Assembly: GCA_949130485.1 (NCBI GenBank) | Contig: OX422185.1 | Span: 1,308,804-1,372,803 of the forward strand | Direction: 5' to 3' | DNA length: 64,000 nt | Source: Agelas oroides | Taxonomy: Eukaryota; Porifera; Demospongiae; Agelasida; Agelasidae | Shown here: positions 34,901-47,226 of the stretch, one piece after another | Position numbering within the stretch: the first letter of the stretch is position 1 | Layout of the letters: the number at the start of each line of letters is the position of its first letter | The notes under the pieces: generated by a model | Seen by the model: only the letters and a program-made list of their open reading frames with translations | The model's database searches: none | Told to the model about the DNA's origin: nothing | Program-made: the position numbers and the translations under genes

Positions 34901-36514
34901 AGTTGAGTGAATTAGTGGCAAAGAGCTACCGAATGAGCCACAAGCCAACTCAATCCATCCCTGACCAGGCCACAGTGCCACAGAAATACCACTTCTAGTT
35001 CCGTGACCTTGCACGAGTCACGGTAGAGCTCCTAAATGAGTTTAAAGAGCACTACCACCCTCCCCTGTTCACCTCTGAGGACCTGGCAATACTGTTTGAG
35101 AAGCTGCTGATATTTGGGAAGCTGGAGGAAGGGGCATATTTTGTACCAAGCATACTGCCATCCCTGGAAGAGAAAATGGTGGAGCAACATTGTGAAAAAA
35201 AGGAAAGGGCTCTTGTGATCTATTTCCCGGATGGTGGACCTAAGAATGGAATCTTCTGTTCGACTGTGTCCTTCTTGCTCTCCAACAACAACACTTCACC
35301 TGGCGCCTGGAAGGTGCTCCAAGTCTCTGGCAATCCAGTGTGCCTAAAACGCAATGTAATCATCTTCACTGTAGGAGATTTCTGTGGGAAGGTGACTATG
35401 GTAGAGAAGTGGACACACTTTGAGGTTCATGTCAAGATAGATGAAGACAGTGAGGAGATAGATTAAGACAGTGAGGGAGATCTCTGGAAGCTCGTTTACA
35501 ACGCAGTGTTCAGTGGACTGACAAAAGCTACAGAAACACACCACTACTCTGACACTGATAACATTCCTCAAGCCGCTATCATTTGCTGTAAACAGGGCAA
35601 AGACCACCCCTCCACCCCTCACCCTGCCACAATTAAACGTCAAAAGGGGAAGTGGAAGTGGATATGTACAAAGTCCCAGCAGTGGGGTGGTAAGGTCTCT
35701 GGAAACATCCCATGGCTGAACTTAATAGGTACGTGTATGTGTGTGTGTATGACTATACATGTGTGTGTGTATGTGCATGTGTGTGTAGGTGTGTACAGTA
35801 AGCTTGCAGATCTTTGTTAAATAGGAACAAAAATTCATTACTAGTGTTTCGACCACCCTCTACCTTCCAGTTGACCCACCTCAGATCACCCAGCATCCAA
35901 CACGCCAGTTGGATGTGGTTCCTGGATCGACAGTGAAGTTCACCATTACCGCTACTGGTGGTGGAACACTGACATTCAAGTGGCAGTGGGATGGTGCTGA
36001 CTTAGATCCTCTACCAGAAGGAGTGTCTGGTGAGACTACCAGTACTCTACAAATTAACAATGTTAAGAAGAAACACGAGGGAACATACAAGTGTATTGTG
36101 AGCAATGCAGCTGGACCTACCACTTCAAACCCTGCTCAGCTGACTGTCTGTAAGTTCTTGTACCTTGCACTTCTAATTCAAAGTTTTGTACACAGTGAGC
36201 AGCAACCAGCGCTGTGACCATCAACACGGTGACCGTCTCAAGCATCCATTGAACCGAACGACCTGCGGCTATGTAAAAGCCTTGGTAAAAGCCGTGCTTA
36301 TTGTAGCCTAAAAGCTAGCTCTTGAACGGTAAAACAGCAGATCCATATGTCCCTGCAACATCCACAACTCCAACAACAACGATGGTCTAGCATTTAGTGC
36401 ATAGGCAATAATTCAATTATCAAAACCACACACAAAACCACGCATCGTATGTCACGGGGCATATGATCAAATCTTCCAGGCTCTCTCCCCATTTTTTCTA
36501 CATGGGGAGGAGCC

Positions 36515-36595
36515 TGGGTACAAGGCTAAGACCTTGTGAATACTAGTCAGATGTTCTTACCACTGAGCTGCTGGACTCATGGTGGAGTAGTAGAA
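36515..36595 (-). repeat. tRNA-derived SINE fragment
   Basis: The minus strand reads CAGCTCAGTGGTAAGAACAT followed by CTGACTAGTATTCACAAGG. This is a tRNA-like 5' half with an A box and an anticodon-arm-like segment. The B box is missing; the sequence runs into the CTTGTACCCAGGCT hairpin motif instead. It sits in an intron of the CARD/kinase gene. Confidence 0.45.
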
Positions 36596-37799
36596 GCAAG
36601 CGTAACAACAGCCAGGCTGGAGGCCTCAGTGACTTCAGCTGTTGGGTGTACACTGTCTGTTATTTGCAAATGGGGATGCCCTGCGGAAGGGGTTGTAGGC
36701 CTTGGGTAGACTGGCTATATAAGCACATTGCCTGAGTAGATACACTCACTATCACCACCTCAGCCTCTTGTCTCGCAAGCCACACCTTCACAAAGGATGT
36801 GATTTGCGAGACTATACTCAGCCTCTAGCTCTCTCCTAACGCATTGTCTAGACCTTAAACGCTGACATATATGCTGAAAGAATCCATAGGAATCTGTATA
36901 ATCACAACCTTTGGCACAAAACTGTAAGTAATCACAAAGTGGACAGTGGGAAGGCCTGGAAATGTGAGTTTAGTTCATAGATTCCGCTTTCCAGTCTAAA
37001 CTCAAGTCCAAAATTGTGTCCATATACCAGTCTGGAGTCCAGAGTCCAGGGTTTTGTACCTACCTATAGTTTTAATAACTGTCCAAATCACATAACTACT
37101 GTTTGTGAATGTAATTATGTGGTAAACTGGCTGAATAAGAAGCCACATAATTATATGCACAGCTTTTTGTTTCACATTTTGCAAGGTCAGTACAAACAGT
37201 ATTAGTTTTAGTTTCCTTCTTTCATGATAGAGTGTGATCTGATGCCTACCTGGTTTTCTTACAATTGCAATCACTTACAGGTGTGTCAGGAACACAGCCA
37301 CAACCAGTGCAGCAAAATCCGCCACAAATACAACTTACTGGTGCATCACAACAGGATACATCTCCCCAGGTTTGTCAACAGGTGATTTCACCTACTACAG
37401 ATGATAGTCAGGAAATGTTTGTGCTGCTGAAGAAAAAGTACTTCGTTGTTTGTGTGCTGAAACACAAGTATATCAGAAATTGTGTCACAATTTCGTATGT
37501 TTACATGCCCACAGCTCCTTGTCCAAGTTTGGTCACTCCAGAACCAGAAAGCACTGTAGGATAGCTAGCTATATTCCTATATTTCATGAATTGTTATTGT
37601 TTGACTCTTGTGGTTAGCTATGTGTGAGTTGGAGGTGAGGTGTTCAGAGTTCCTCTGTGGATGTTAGTTTGCTCTAATTATGAACCATTTTAGTTTTTAT
37701 TCCCGGCACGTACCAATGTCACTTGATGTGTTTGATTGCATATAGATGAGGGAGTGCAGTGAAAGGCAGCAACAAGAGATACAGTCCCAAGGAGAAACT

Positions 37800-37899
<100 letters not shown>

Positions 37900-39432
37900 A
37901 CCTGTAGACATACTGCAAGCAATCAAAAACTAGATGGTGGAAAGGCCTGGGAATGAGTCTCCTTTCTGTACATCAATGATATAATTATTGTTGCTTTCAT
38001 GTTTCTATAGACATGTTTCACTCTGGTACTATAAGATCTCCACCCTCCAAGAGACGCAAGATCACTACCGGTATGTGTAATGATCCACAGTAGTGTTCAG
38101 GTATAAAATGTGTCTTATGTGTACTTGATCATTGTAGCCTCGTTCCAAGGCATTTTTCAAGCACCTGGGAACGAGGCTATTGATCACTGCATCCTCAATC
38201 AGGTGAGCCAGTGGGATGTAGCCCTCTGGAGGGAGAACCAGTGGTTTCATACTAACTTTATTATGCATACTCAAATCCTAACTCAGGGTCAGCCTTGCCT
38301 CCTCATGATAGTGGGGAGAGGAGAGAGCTGGTAATATTCATGGGAAAGTTGTCAACTTCCGGCACCTTAATATGGCAGTACCAATCAGATTGCTGAATGA
38401 AATCGTGTGTGTACATGTATTGTACACATAATTATTAATCTGCATCGTAAGCGTAAATATTTCTAATGAATACATTATACAGAAATCTGCAATGCTATAA
38501 TTATATATATATTGAATAGAAGTACTGCAGATCTGGAAATTTTTGTTGAAAAAGTATTTTCGTGGTTTGCGTATACCACGAAAATAAAAAAAAACACGAA
38601 ATATATTTTACAACGGATAATTATTACAGTCAACACATTCTTGTACACACGGTTTCACAGCACAGCTGGTTGCGTGAGACGGCCTCTTCGATACCTGCAG
38701 GTGACTCACAGCAAACGCATTACAACTTTCTGCTCAGTGTCCAATAAACCGTCTGTCTTTACTACCACAGTACGTGCCTACAGCGTTCTTCGGTTCTCTT
38801 TCCCACGTGAGTAGTTCGCCAACAGCTGCATGGCAGCTACGAACGCAGCAAACTGTTTGTATTCCATGTTCTTGGCGTGCATAGTCTCGTTCCAGATCAC
38901 CAAACCTGGGAACGTAGGATCAATTTAATACCATCAAAAATTTTTGGTGGGTATCCTAGACCATGAAAATATTTTTACACGAAAAACTTAAAACACGAAA
39001 ATTTTGTAAAACGAAAATTTCCAGATCTACGGTATTTACATTCAAGCTATACTTATCAATGCTTGTGCTAATATGTGCAGTAATGCATTTCCCTTCACAG
39101 CTATGAAGCCAACAGTGGCCCAGCTGAAGATAATGAAGACCACAACAGGAGAAAAGATCAAGATCATTGAGTCGGTGGCACCGCAATGGAAGGAACTAGG
39201 AGATCTCCTTGATTTTGACCCTGAAGGCCGAACTCTTGAGCTCATTGAAGCCAATCACCAGCAGAAAGGCCATGTTGCATGCTGCCGGGAGATGTTTGTA
39301 ACCTGGTTGAAAGGCAAAGGAAGAGAGGCCACCTGGGAGGTGCTTATTGAACTTCTTGGTGATATCGACCAATCAGAACTTGCAAAACAGGTGAAAACTG
39401 CCCTTCACTTTGGACTCCCTGGTCATGAATAG

Positions 39433-40699
39433 TGCATCTTGTGTTTTCTTTTCACATGCTGTTGTATATACATCTACAGTGGAACCCCTCTGTAGTGGAC
39501 ATCATTGGGAACCAACATTTTGTCCCTTATAGCGAGGTATCCCTAACTCAGGGGCTTCCGTTATATTTCTGGTAGGCGTGGTACTGCGTAATCGGGCTGT
39601 TGAGCACAGCATGGCTGCGTTCTTACTTTGCTGTACGCTGGTAGGGAAGGATAAGCAGAGTGTAGTACTATGAGTAATAATGCTGAAAACAATGCTGAGA
39701 TCTGAGATAATGGACAGTGTTAGTGCAAAGCATGTAAAAGTTGGCAGGGCTGTGTGTTAATGATTGAAGTTACAAAGGACATGCATAAATGCTTCATGGT
39801 CACTAGTCCACTGTAAGAGATTTGAGCTTGAGGCTTGAAATAAAACATGAAGGCCGCATCTTAGACAAAATGTTTATCACTCTTGATAACTGTTCTTCAT
39901 ATACACTAGAGGTGACATGTGTACAGTAGCATAGATACATGAGTGGCCAGATACTTTGGTTTGAACACAAGAAAAGAAAGAAACCGTTTCAAATTCTCTC
40001 CTGTATTTGATTCCAGTCATGCCTATCAGTTGTCATGATGCAATCGTCTCTGGCTTGTTGTGGTACTTGTCACTGACAAACACCACCGCTGCAATCCAAA
40101 AGCAGATGATCAGTTTTGCACAGTTGTTGCAGGGAAAGAGAGTCATGTACATCGTGCATGCCTTCTTATCCGCTGCGTTCTTGCTCAAGATCAGATGGTT
40201 CTGGATGGTAAACCTTGTCCTTCTTAACCCTAGCCGTACGTTTTACGGTGAGATTGATGAGTGATCATGTGACTATTAAGTGCATCCACCAATCGTCCTT
40301 GAAAATTCATCTGCTTGAGCAACATAGTATTCATTTGGTACGGCCTAGAAAGTTCAGAGTCTACGTTCTATTACTTGACATTACTTAGTTCCACTAGACA
40401 TGTGATTATGTTATCCGAGAAACAACCCCTCACCAGTTGTGGTGAGGTGCACCTGTTGCTGTGCTGTGGGCATATAGAAAGAGCTGGGGGCGGGATAGCG
40501 AGAGTAGATTTATACTTTGCCCCTCTCGTTAGAGAAGATAATGAGGTCACTGCAGGTGACATGAAAGGCAATCTTTAAGACCCATTGCACTTTAATAGTA
40601 TGTAAAAATAATCGTCCCATCATAGCTTACAATTATGTGGAAGGAAAGGTGAGGGAAAAGAGAGAGAGGAGGACTCCTATTGTACTTATGAAACTGCTA
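39433..40699. other. Intergenic DNA with a Tigger/pogo-like terminus
   Basis: At 39477 the sequence ACAGTGGAACCCCTCTGTAG TGGACATC resembles the end of a Tigger/pogo-type DNA transposon; no second end was found. An 85-codon frame at 40007-40264 follows an acceptor-like TTGATTCCAG but has no recognisable domain. Nothing else is supportable. Confidence 0.4.
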
Positions 40700-42692
40700 A
40701 TGTCTTAAATTGGAGTATAGACACTAAGAAATTCTGGAAGTCTGTAAAATATTTGAACAAGAACCAAAGCTCCATTCCTGTCCTCTCACAGGGCAACACC
40801 CTTGCTTGTACAGATGGTGAGAAGGCAGACATGCTTGGAAATTACTTTTCCAGCTGTTTCAACCAGGCGGTACCCCCACTTACCCCAGAGGATCACTCTA
40901 TGTATGGTGCTGTACCATGCAACAACACACCAGAAGTCTACTTGTGTTCAATCGATGAGATCTATCACTCCCTGTCAAGTTTGGGCACTAGCAAGGCAAC
41001 AGGCCCAGATAAAATATCAGCTCATGCTAAAGGCTACAGCTAGTGCTATAGCACCATCTGTCTTGATGAACTTGTCCCTCCAAACTGGCACTGTGCCTAC
41101 AGAATGGAAGAAGTCTTTTGTAATGTACCAATACCAAAATCATCGACAGCTACCAACCCTAATGATTATCGGCCTATTTCTCTCTTGAGTATTCTGCACT
41201 GCAAAAACTACTTGGTTAAAATAACCTCAGATCGGTGGTTACTCCAGTTTCAGGGCTCATTGAACTGGTGATTATATATACTATGAAGAGAATTTAAACA
41301 CCATCCACCTCCCTCAAACTTCCATCAAGCTTCATTGAATAGTGAAGAGCCAGCATAGACACTTGTCTGCTAGCTAATGCACATGCATACCACTTTTTAT
41401 GGTCCATCTGCTGGCTATATCTGGTTCATCCATCATCCCCCTCACAATTCCATCAGGCTTTATTGAAACAACGAGCTACGTAGCTAGCACAGAAAAGTAG
41501 TCTTTGCTTCTTTGCTTGCCTAATGGAATTGTGAGGGGGATGAGGGGTAGTAAATTCTCTTCATATATAGTACTCACCAACTCTGAAACTGAAGTAACCA
41601 CTCAGAGGTTATTTTAACTAAGTAATTTTTTCATTGTGAGCAAAGTGCTGGAACGGCATGTTCATCATATTATTTCGGATCATCTCCATATCATGCACCC
41701 TCTCTCAAACTCTCAATGGGGCTTTCAGCCAGGGAAGTCCACAGTGACTGCACTACTAGCCACAGTTGACAACTGGCTGAGAATGCTTGACGAGGGTAGT
41801 GAAATCGGAGCTGTCTTTTTTGACCCACGAAAGGCATTTGATTCTGTTCCCCACAAAGTACTTATGGAAAAGCTACAACAGACTGGTCTAAATATCAACA
41901 TCCTGGCCTGGGTAGGAAACTATCTTACTTCCAGGAAGCAGATGGTGGTGGTTAATGGATCAAACTCATCAGACTCGCATGCTCTATCTGGGGTACCCCA
42001 AGGATCCATTTTGGGCCCTCTTCTTTTTCTAATTTATATTGACGACCAGACATACCTATACCTACTTCAAATGGCAGTCATTCTGTTCTCTACGCAGATG
42101 ACCTCCTACTGTTTCGTAGGAAGGGAGGATTTTCAACTTTTACAGGATGATATTTCAAGCATTGACAGATGGGTACAACAGAACCATCTTACCTTTAATT
42201 CTGCCAAATGCAAGTACATGGTGACCTTTTGTCATTGACTGATATTATTGCCCTGGAACCCAGAAGAGCTCAGGCCAGCCTGTGCATTGTTCATGGTTTA
42301 TGCTTCTTCCCACCCAATGTGATTACTATACAAGGCCAAATCCCAGTCAGCGTACAAACAGGCAATTACTGCTCCAACAACCATTTGCTGGTACCAATGC
42401 ATATTTACAGTCGTTTGTACCACAGTCATACTGTTCCTGCATGGAACTTGCTTCCTGAGCCTGTTGTTAATTTACCTCTGCAGCATTTTAAGAGTAACAT
42501 TGTTAACTATAGTTCTTAACCCTGTACATTATATACTTATAGCTCACTGCTCCTGTGCTTTTTGTCTTATTTGTGGTGCTGTGTTCGTTTGTGTTTGTCC
42601 CCCTTTAACAGGGCGCACTTCTTATTAGCGTATGGCTATTTTGTACATCCTTTGCCTTTTGCATAAAGTTTTATAGAAAAAAAAAAAAAAAG
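40700..42692 (+). mobile_element. LINE (Jockey/CR1-like) fragment interrupted by a MITE
   Basis: It reads SIDTKKFWKSVKYLNKN, then KATGPDKIS, RPISLLSI, SKVLERHVHH, QWGFQPGKSTVTALL, FFDPRKAFDSVPHK and LSGVPQGSILGPLLF, with YADDLLLFRRK in another frame. Several frameshifts are present, so it is dead. It is 5'-truncated. The 3' end is TTTTGCATAAAGTTTTATAG plus poly(A) at 42678-42692, the same 3' signature as the LINE at 30559, so both belong to one family. The poly(A) ends 82 bp before the start codon of glycogen phosphorylase, on the same strand. Confidence 0.88.
41197..41638. mobile_element. MITE with CACTGCAAAAA termini inserted in the LINE
   Basis: The left end, CACTGCAAAAACTACTTGG then TTAAAATAACCTC, is mirrored at the right by GAGGTTATTTTAACTAAGTA followed by ATTTTTTCATTG. 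Removing it rejoins the reverse transcriptase reading SIL-SKVLER, which fixes the insertion site. TG on both sides would be a 2-bp target duplication. CACTG ends with a 2-bp duplication suggest a CACTA/EnSpm-type relative (inference). Confidence 0.8.
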
Positions 42693-42774
42693 TACCGCTT
42701 CAAATGAATTCCATTTACTCGGTCCACTAGTTGAAAAGACTCGCCCCCTAGGTTTTGATACAGCATACACGGCC
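42693..42774 (+). promoter_or_regulatory. 5' flank of glycogen phosphorylase, directly after the LINE poly(A)
   Basis: 82 bp separate the LINE tail from the ATG. No TATA box is obvious; GATACAGCATACACGGCC precedes the start codon. The LINE must therefore lie in the promoter or 5' UTR of this gene, unless a further 5' exon exists upstream. Confidence 0.4.
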
Positions 42775-45700
42775 ATGTCCACGGGACCGATCGACACAAG
42801 GGGGCCGTCGAGCCCCGGCTACCGCAAGAAGCAGATCTCGATGCGCAATATTCAACAGCTGGAAGACGTGACTGCAGTGAAAAATGCCTTCAACCGACAT
42901 CTCCACCACACGCTAGTGAAGGACCGCCACGTTGCCACCAAGCGTGACTTCTACAAGTCGATTGCGTACACTGTGCGAGACCAGCTCGCAGAGAAATGGA
43001 TCAGGACACAACGGCACTACTACGAAGTCGACCCGAAGGTACAGGGTAGACATATCTCTATAGATCCAGGGCTGTCAAGTTCTTCATATGTCAATCAGTG
43101 AGATCTCACACGGCTTGTGTTGAAATCCCGTACATATTATGTGTCAGACATAGGCGTAGAAAGCAAATTTGAAGTGTAGTGCCCATGCTGTCCCGTAAAA
43201 CGCGGCAGGAAAAAATATAAAAATAATTTTGCCGCGGCGGCGAATTTTTCAAAAGTAGGCTGCAAAATAAAGCCTTTTTTCAAGGGTATGTAATATTCAA
43301 CATAGTTTCTAGCCTCGTTCACATTGCTTCCCAACCGTCCAGTAAATCATTCAATTTATGTGGAAAACAGTATACTAACTTCGTAATCGTTCCCAAGAGG
43401 CTGCCCAGGGAACAACGCTATATCCGCGATGCAATTTGGCTAACGGGATACTAATACGTTACAGAAGTGGGTCCACAGCGAGCGGTTGATGAGCTGTTAT
43501 ACAACAAATAGTGGCCTAATACACGTGGCATTTTGATTCTACGATCTCTGATACTTGTAAAACTGCTGGCCATATTCCGGCTCCAGGCATGAACAAAAAT
43601 GCGTGAGAATAATCCTGGTTTGTGTGTGAGCGTGTGAAAGGAGTCAATTGCGTGTGTTACACGCGCAATGCGTCTGACTTGACAGGCCTCGTGTAGTCTC
43701 GCGTAGCCAGACTCTCGCAGGGAGGAGAGTCTGGTCAACTGCCCATATAAGGCTTGTTCCAACACCCACCCCAACTGGGGTGGGTGATAAGTAGCTGCGA
43801 ACCACAGAGTTTACATTGCTTCGCGATAATCTAGTGTGAGTGAGGCTTCGTTTACTTGACACGTCGCTATTATAGCTGCACAATATAAACGCTGTGGCCG
43901 CAAAGGCGCTTATCAATGCTATGGTGGCCGAGAAGGCCATTCCATTCTGCCAATCACAGCATTTCCAAATTATCTTGTCGTTTCCAATCTCAATCTTGTC
44001 ATTTCCAATCTGCCGATCTCACTTAATGCATTCACGTCCCCAGACGGCTAATCGACTATTCACAAAGCAATCTGATCTGGGTACGAGACTAGCCAACATC
44101 GCGTGCTGATGGCAGTGAAAAGATGTGTCGCTTAAATCTTAAGCACGCGGCCGTGGGTTGCAGTTTGGAAAGCTGTTGGTAGTGGAGGCTACTGTTTCCC
44201 CACAAGTTTCTCGACAGATAAAGTGATCAAGGAGTACTTCTTGGAAGAATAGTACTAATACTAGTACTAATGTATTTAGTAGTATTGACACAGATGGACT
44301 GTAGTTGAAGAATCTTGTGTAGGAGCTATTTAATGGCCCCTGGGAGTTTGCATGCAATATAGAAGTAGGCTCTAATATTCAATTCTATACACTGTGCAAC
44401 ATGAGCTGTGCACTCTGCAACATTTCACTTTAGTGTAGTGCGTAAGTATATTGTGTTCAGATTAGAAGTGACGTCCAGATTGAAATGTCCAGATCAGATT
44501 GGAAATGTCAAGATTAGAATTGTTCAGATTAGAAACGTCAAAATTGGAAATGTTGAGACTAGAAAATGAATTTCTTCCATATTGCCCTCATACAGGATAA
44601 CTCAGCTCCTTACTTGTACTAAGCGGTTGACTAGAGTTCATAACACGTATTATACCCTTTCTAGCTGGAGAGGAGGCAGATAAGCATACAAAGCAAACAC
44701 TGATTGCAGGGTAATAAATTGTCTTCTTTAAAGAAATACTCCTTGATAAGTTATCCCTCTTGATACTTTGAGAAAGTTGCTTCCACTACTAGCACAGCTG
44801 TCAAGAACATAATGCCTGCCCTAGCTTATGGCTTGCAGAATGTGGTCTTCTTCCTAGACCACTTAAACCACAACAGGCACAGGCTTTCTAGGTTGTTGAA
44901 TCTAGTGGAGAGTTGTGTGAGTTGGACCACATACACGTGTGTTGTCCAATCACTCCTCATGCTAACACCACTGTCTGAGCTACATCACTGATGACTGTGA
45001 AAAGAAGCAATTTTCATGAACTTAAAACGTTAACTGTTTTGCAAATGTCATTTGTGAATCGGTATTACATAAAATATACTGGACTGTGGCAGTCCTATAA
45101 TAAGAAAGTGAAGGATGCCAAAACAACAGTCCTCGGATCACCAAAGATTGCATGGAAAGTTCCATGGAAAGTTGATCAGAAAACACAAGTAAATTCACCT
45201 TAACGAATGCAGTAGGTAAGCTCCCTAAAGTAAAGGACTAGCTTAAAGTGGATGGAAGCTAGCAAATCCTATTTCTCATTTCCTCATAACGCATACAATC
45301 TGTGGTTTGAGAATGAAACTAGGCAGAATGCAGCTGCACGTTGATGTCTACTACCAATTGCAGCATCTTACCAGCAGAGTGTCTCATATATTAACTTTTT
45401 GATCCAGTCAATGAAACTGCTCGACAATTTCAATGGAAAGCAAGCTTCGCACTTTTCGGGCCGGGCTGTGTGTACCATGTCAAGATTGGAAATGGCAAAT
45501 TGGAAATGTTCAGATTGGAAATGGTCAGATCGGAAATGGTCAGATTGGAAATGCTCAGATTGGAAATGCTCAGATTGGAAACATCAAGCTGGGAAATGCT
45601 GAGATTGGCAGAATGGAATGGCCATTCTCGGCCACCGCACTTATCGCCCACCCCAGTTGGGGTGGATGTTGGAACAAGTCTTATATGGGCAGTTGACCAG

Positions 45701-47164
45701 ACTCTCCCTCCCTGTGAGAGTCTATGGCATAAGTTCACACCGTTTGAAACCGTTACATCATAATTGCATCATTTTGAATGTGTGTCACACCTTCGGTGTG
45801 CTTAGACGCCACCATTCTGTTGTCTCCACTAGAAGTATTAACTGCCAGTAACAATGATAGGGTGCACTTGTACAGTCTATTTCAGCATCCTGGTATTAAA
45901 ATCACAAGAAAGGTTTGTGAAGCATTCAGAACTTCACAAAGAACTAGCTTATGATGTTGACTGTCTGACAGTAGAAATGACCCGAAGACTATGAGTCAGG
46001 ACAGATGCCAAGAAGACCACAGCTTCAAGCATGAACTGCGATGCCATATCCCTTCAACCTATGATATCATGGACAATTATAAAGGACTAAAATATATAGT
46101 AGTTATCATGATGACACCACATAGTGGAGAAACGAATTCACTTGAGGTGGTAGTGGACGTGTGTGATTGTGTCAACTACCATTTCTAACCTCATATATGA
46201 CTAAGATCATCTGTGATGGGATAATGATACCCAAGCTTATGTCATTATTACCTTCATATCATTGTGATCATACAACAAAAATGTTTTGATATGCTATTAC
46301 AATGGTCTAGATGCACATGATTGTGAATGATGTACAACTGTATGCCACTCTAGTTGAAGTAGCCTCGGATCTTCCCATTTTGATCACTTCTTGTGTCGTA
46401 GCGTAAATGCTGGAATGGGGGAAGGTCTGGGAATGAGTAGGAACAAGGCTATGGTTGACAGTTGTTTAAATTGTCAGGTCACAAATGCAATTTAATTGTG
46501 TCCATCCTTGTAAACAATGAGCAATCCCTCATTGAGTCACCTCTCTTCTGTGCAATCAATTATCGGACTCAATGTATCAGTAATATCTTACAAGGCTCGG
46601 TAACTAGCAATATTTTCAGTTGGCCAAGAACTTGCTCTTTCTGGCAGTGACTTCTAGTGGAGACAACAGAATGGTGGCAAATGATTCTCATCACTGATTT
46701 CTTGTTCACTTCAGTGGTAGTGCCTTCATGCCTAGCCAGATAGGTTGAAGTTCTTTGTTGTCAACAATCACCTGGCGGATGGAGTCTCTTTCAATCTGGA
46801 GTCTTGCTGGCGTCGTTCTGTTTTTATCAAAATTCTGCTGTCATTGTGGCCGTTCGTCTAAGTACACAGAGGGTGTGGCACACATTCAAAATGATGCAAT
46901 TATGACGTAACCGCTTCACACGGTGTGAACTTATGCCATCCACTCTATGTAGGGATGGCGCCGACACGCAATATATGCAATACTTAAGCAAAAGCCATAT
47001 AACTTCACCACAAACACGCTAAATGCTTATTCAAATGAGTGCCTTTGTGATCAGCTAAACTCATATAAGCCACACGGAAGATAGCTAAATGCAAAAGTGT
47101 GCAGTAGCGAAAGTGGCATTTTTCGTATTCTTTCTTTCTCTCTCTCTCTCTCTTTCTTTCTTTG

Positions 47165-47226
<62 letters not shown>

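Noticed and set aside
34996-35465. Reassigned stop codons (alternative genetic code)
   Set aside because: TAG, TAA and TGA all appear as lesions only in the mobile-element genes and the CARD/kinase locus. Glycogen phosphorylase is clean and ends in a normal TGA, so decay is simpler.
40007-40264. 85-codon frame preceded by an acceptor-like site
   Set aside because: No domain, no donor and no neighbouring exon to join; not enough support for a gene.
42775-43101. Stand-alone short gene at the phosphorylase N-terminus
   Set aside because: The frame continues past a good donor at 43039 into intron. Its first 88 codons join in phase to exon 2 at 49667, completing the enzyme.
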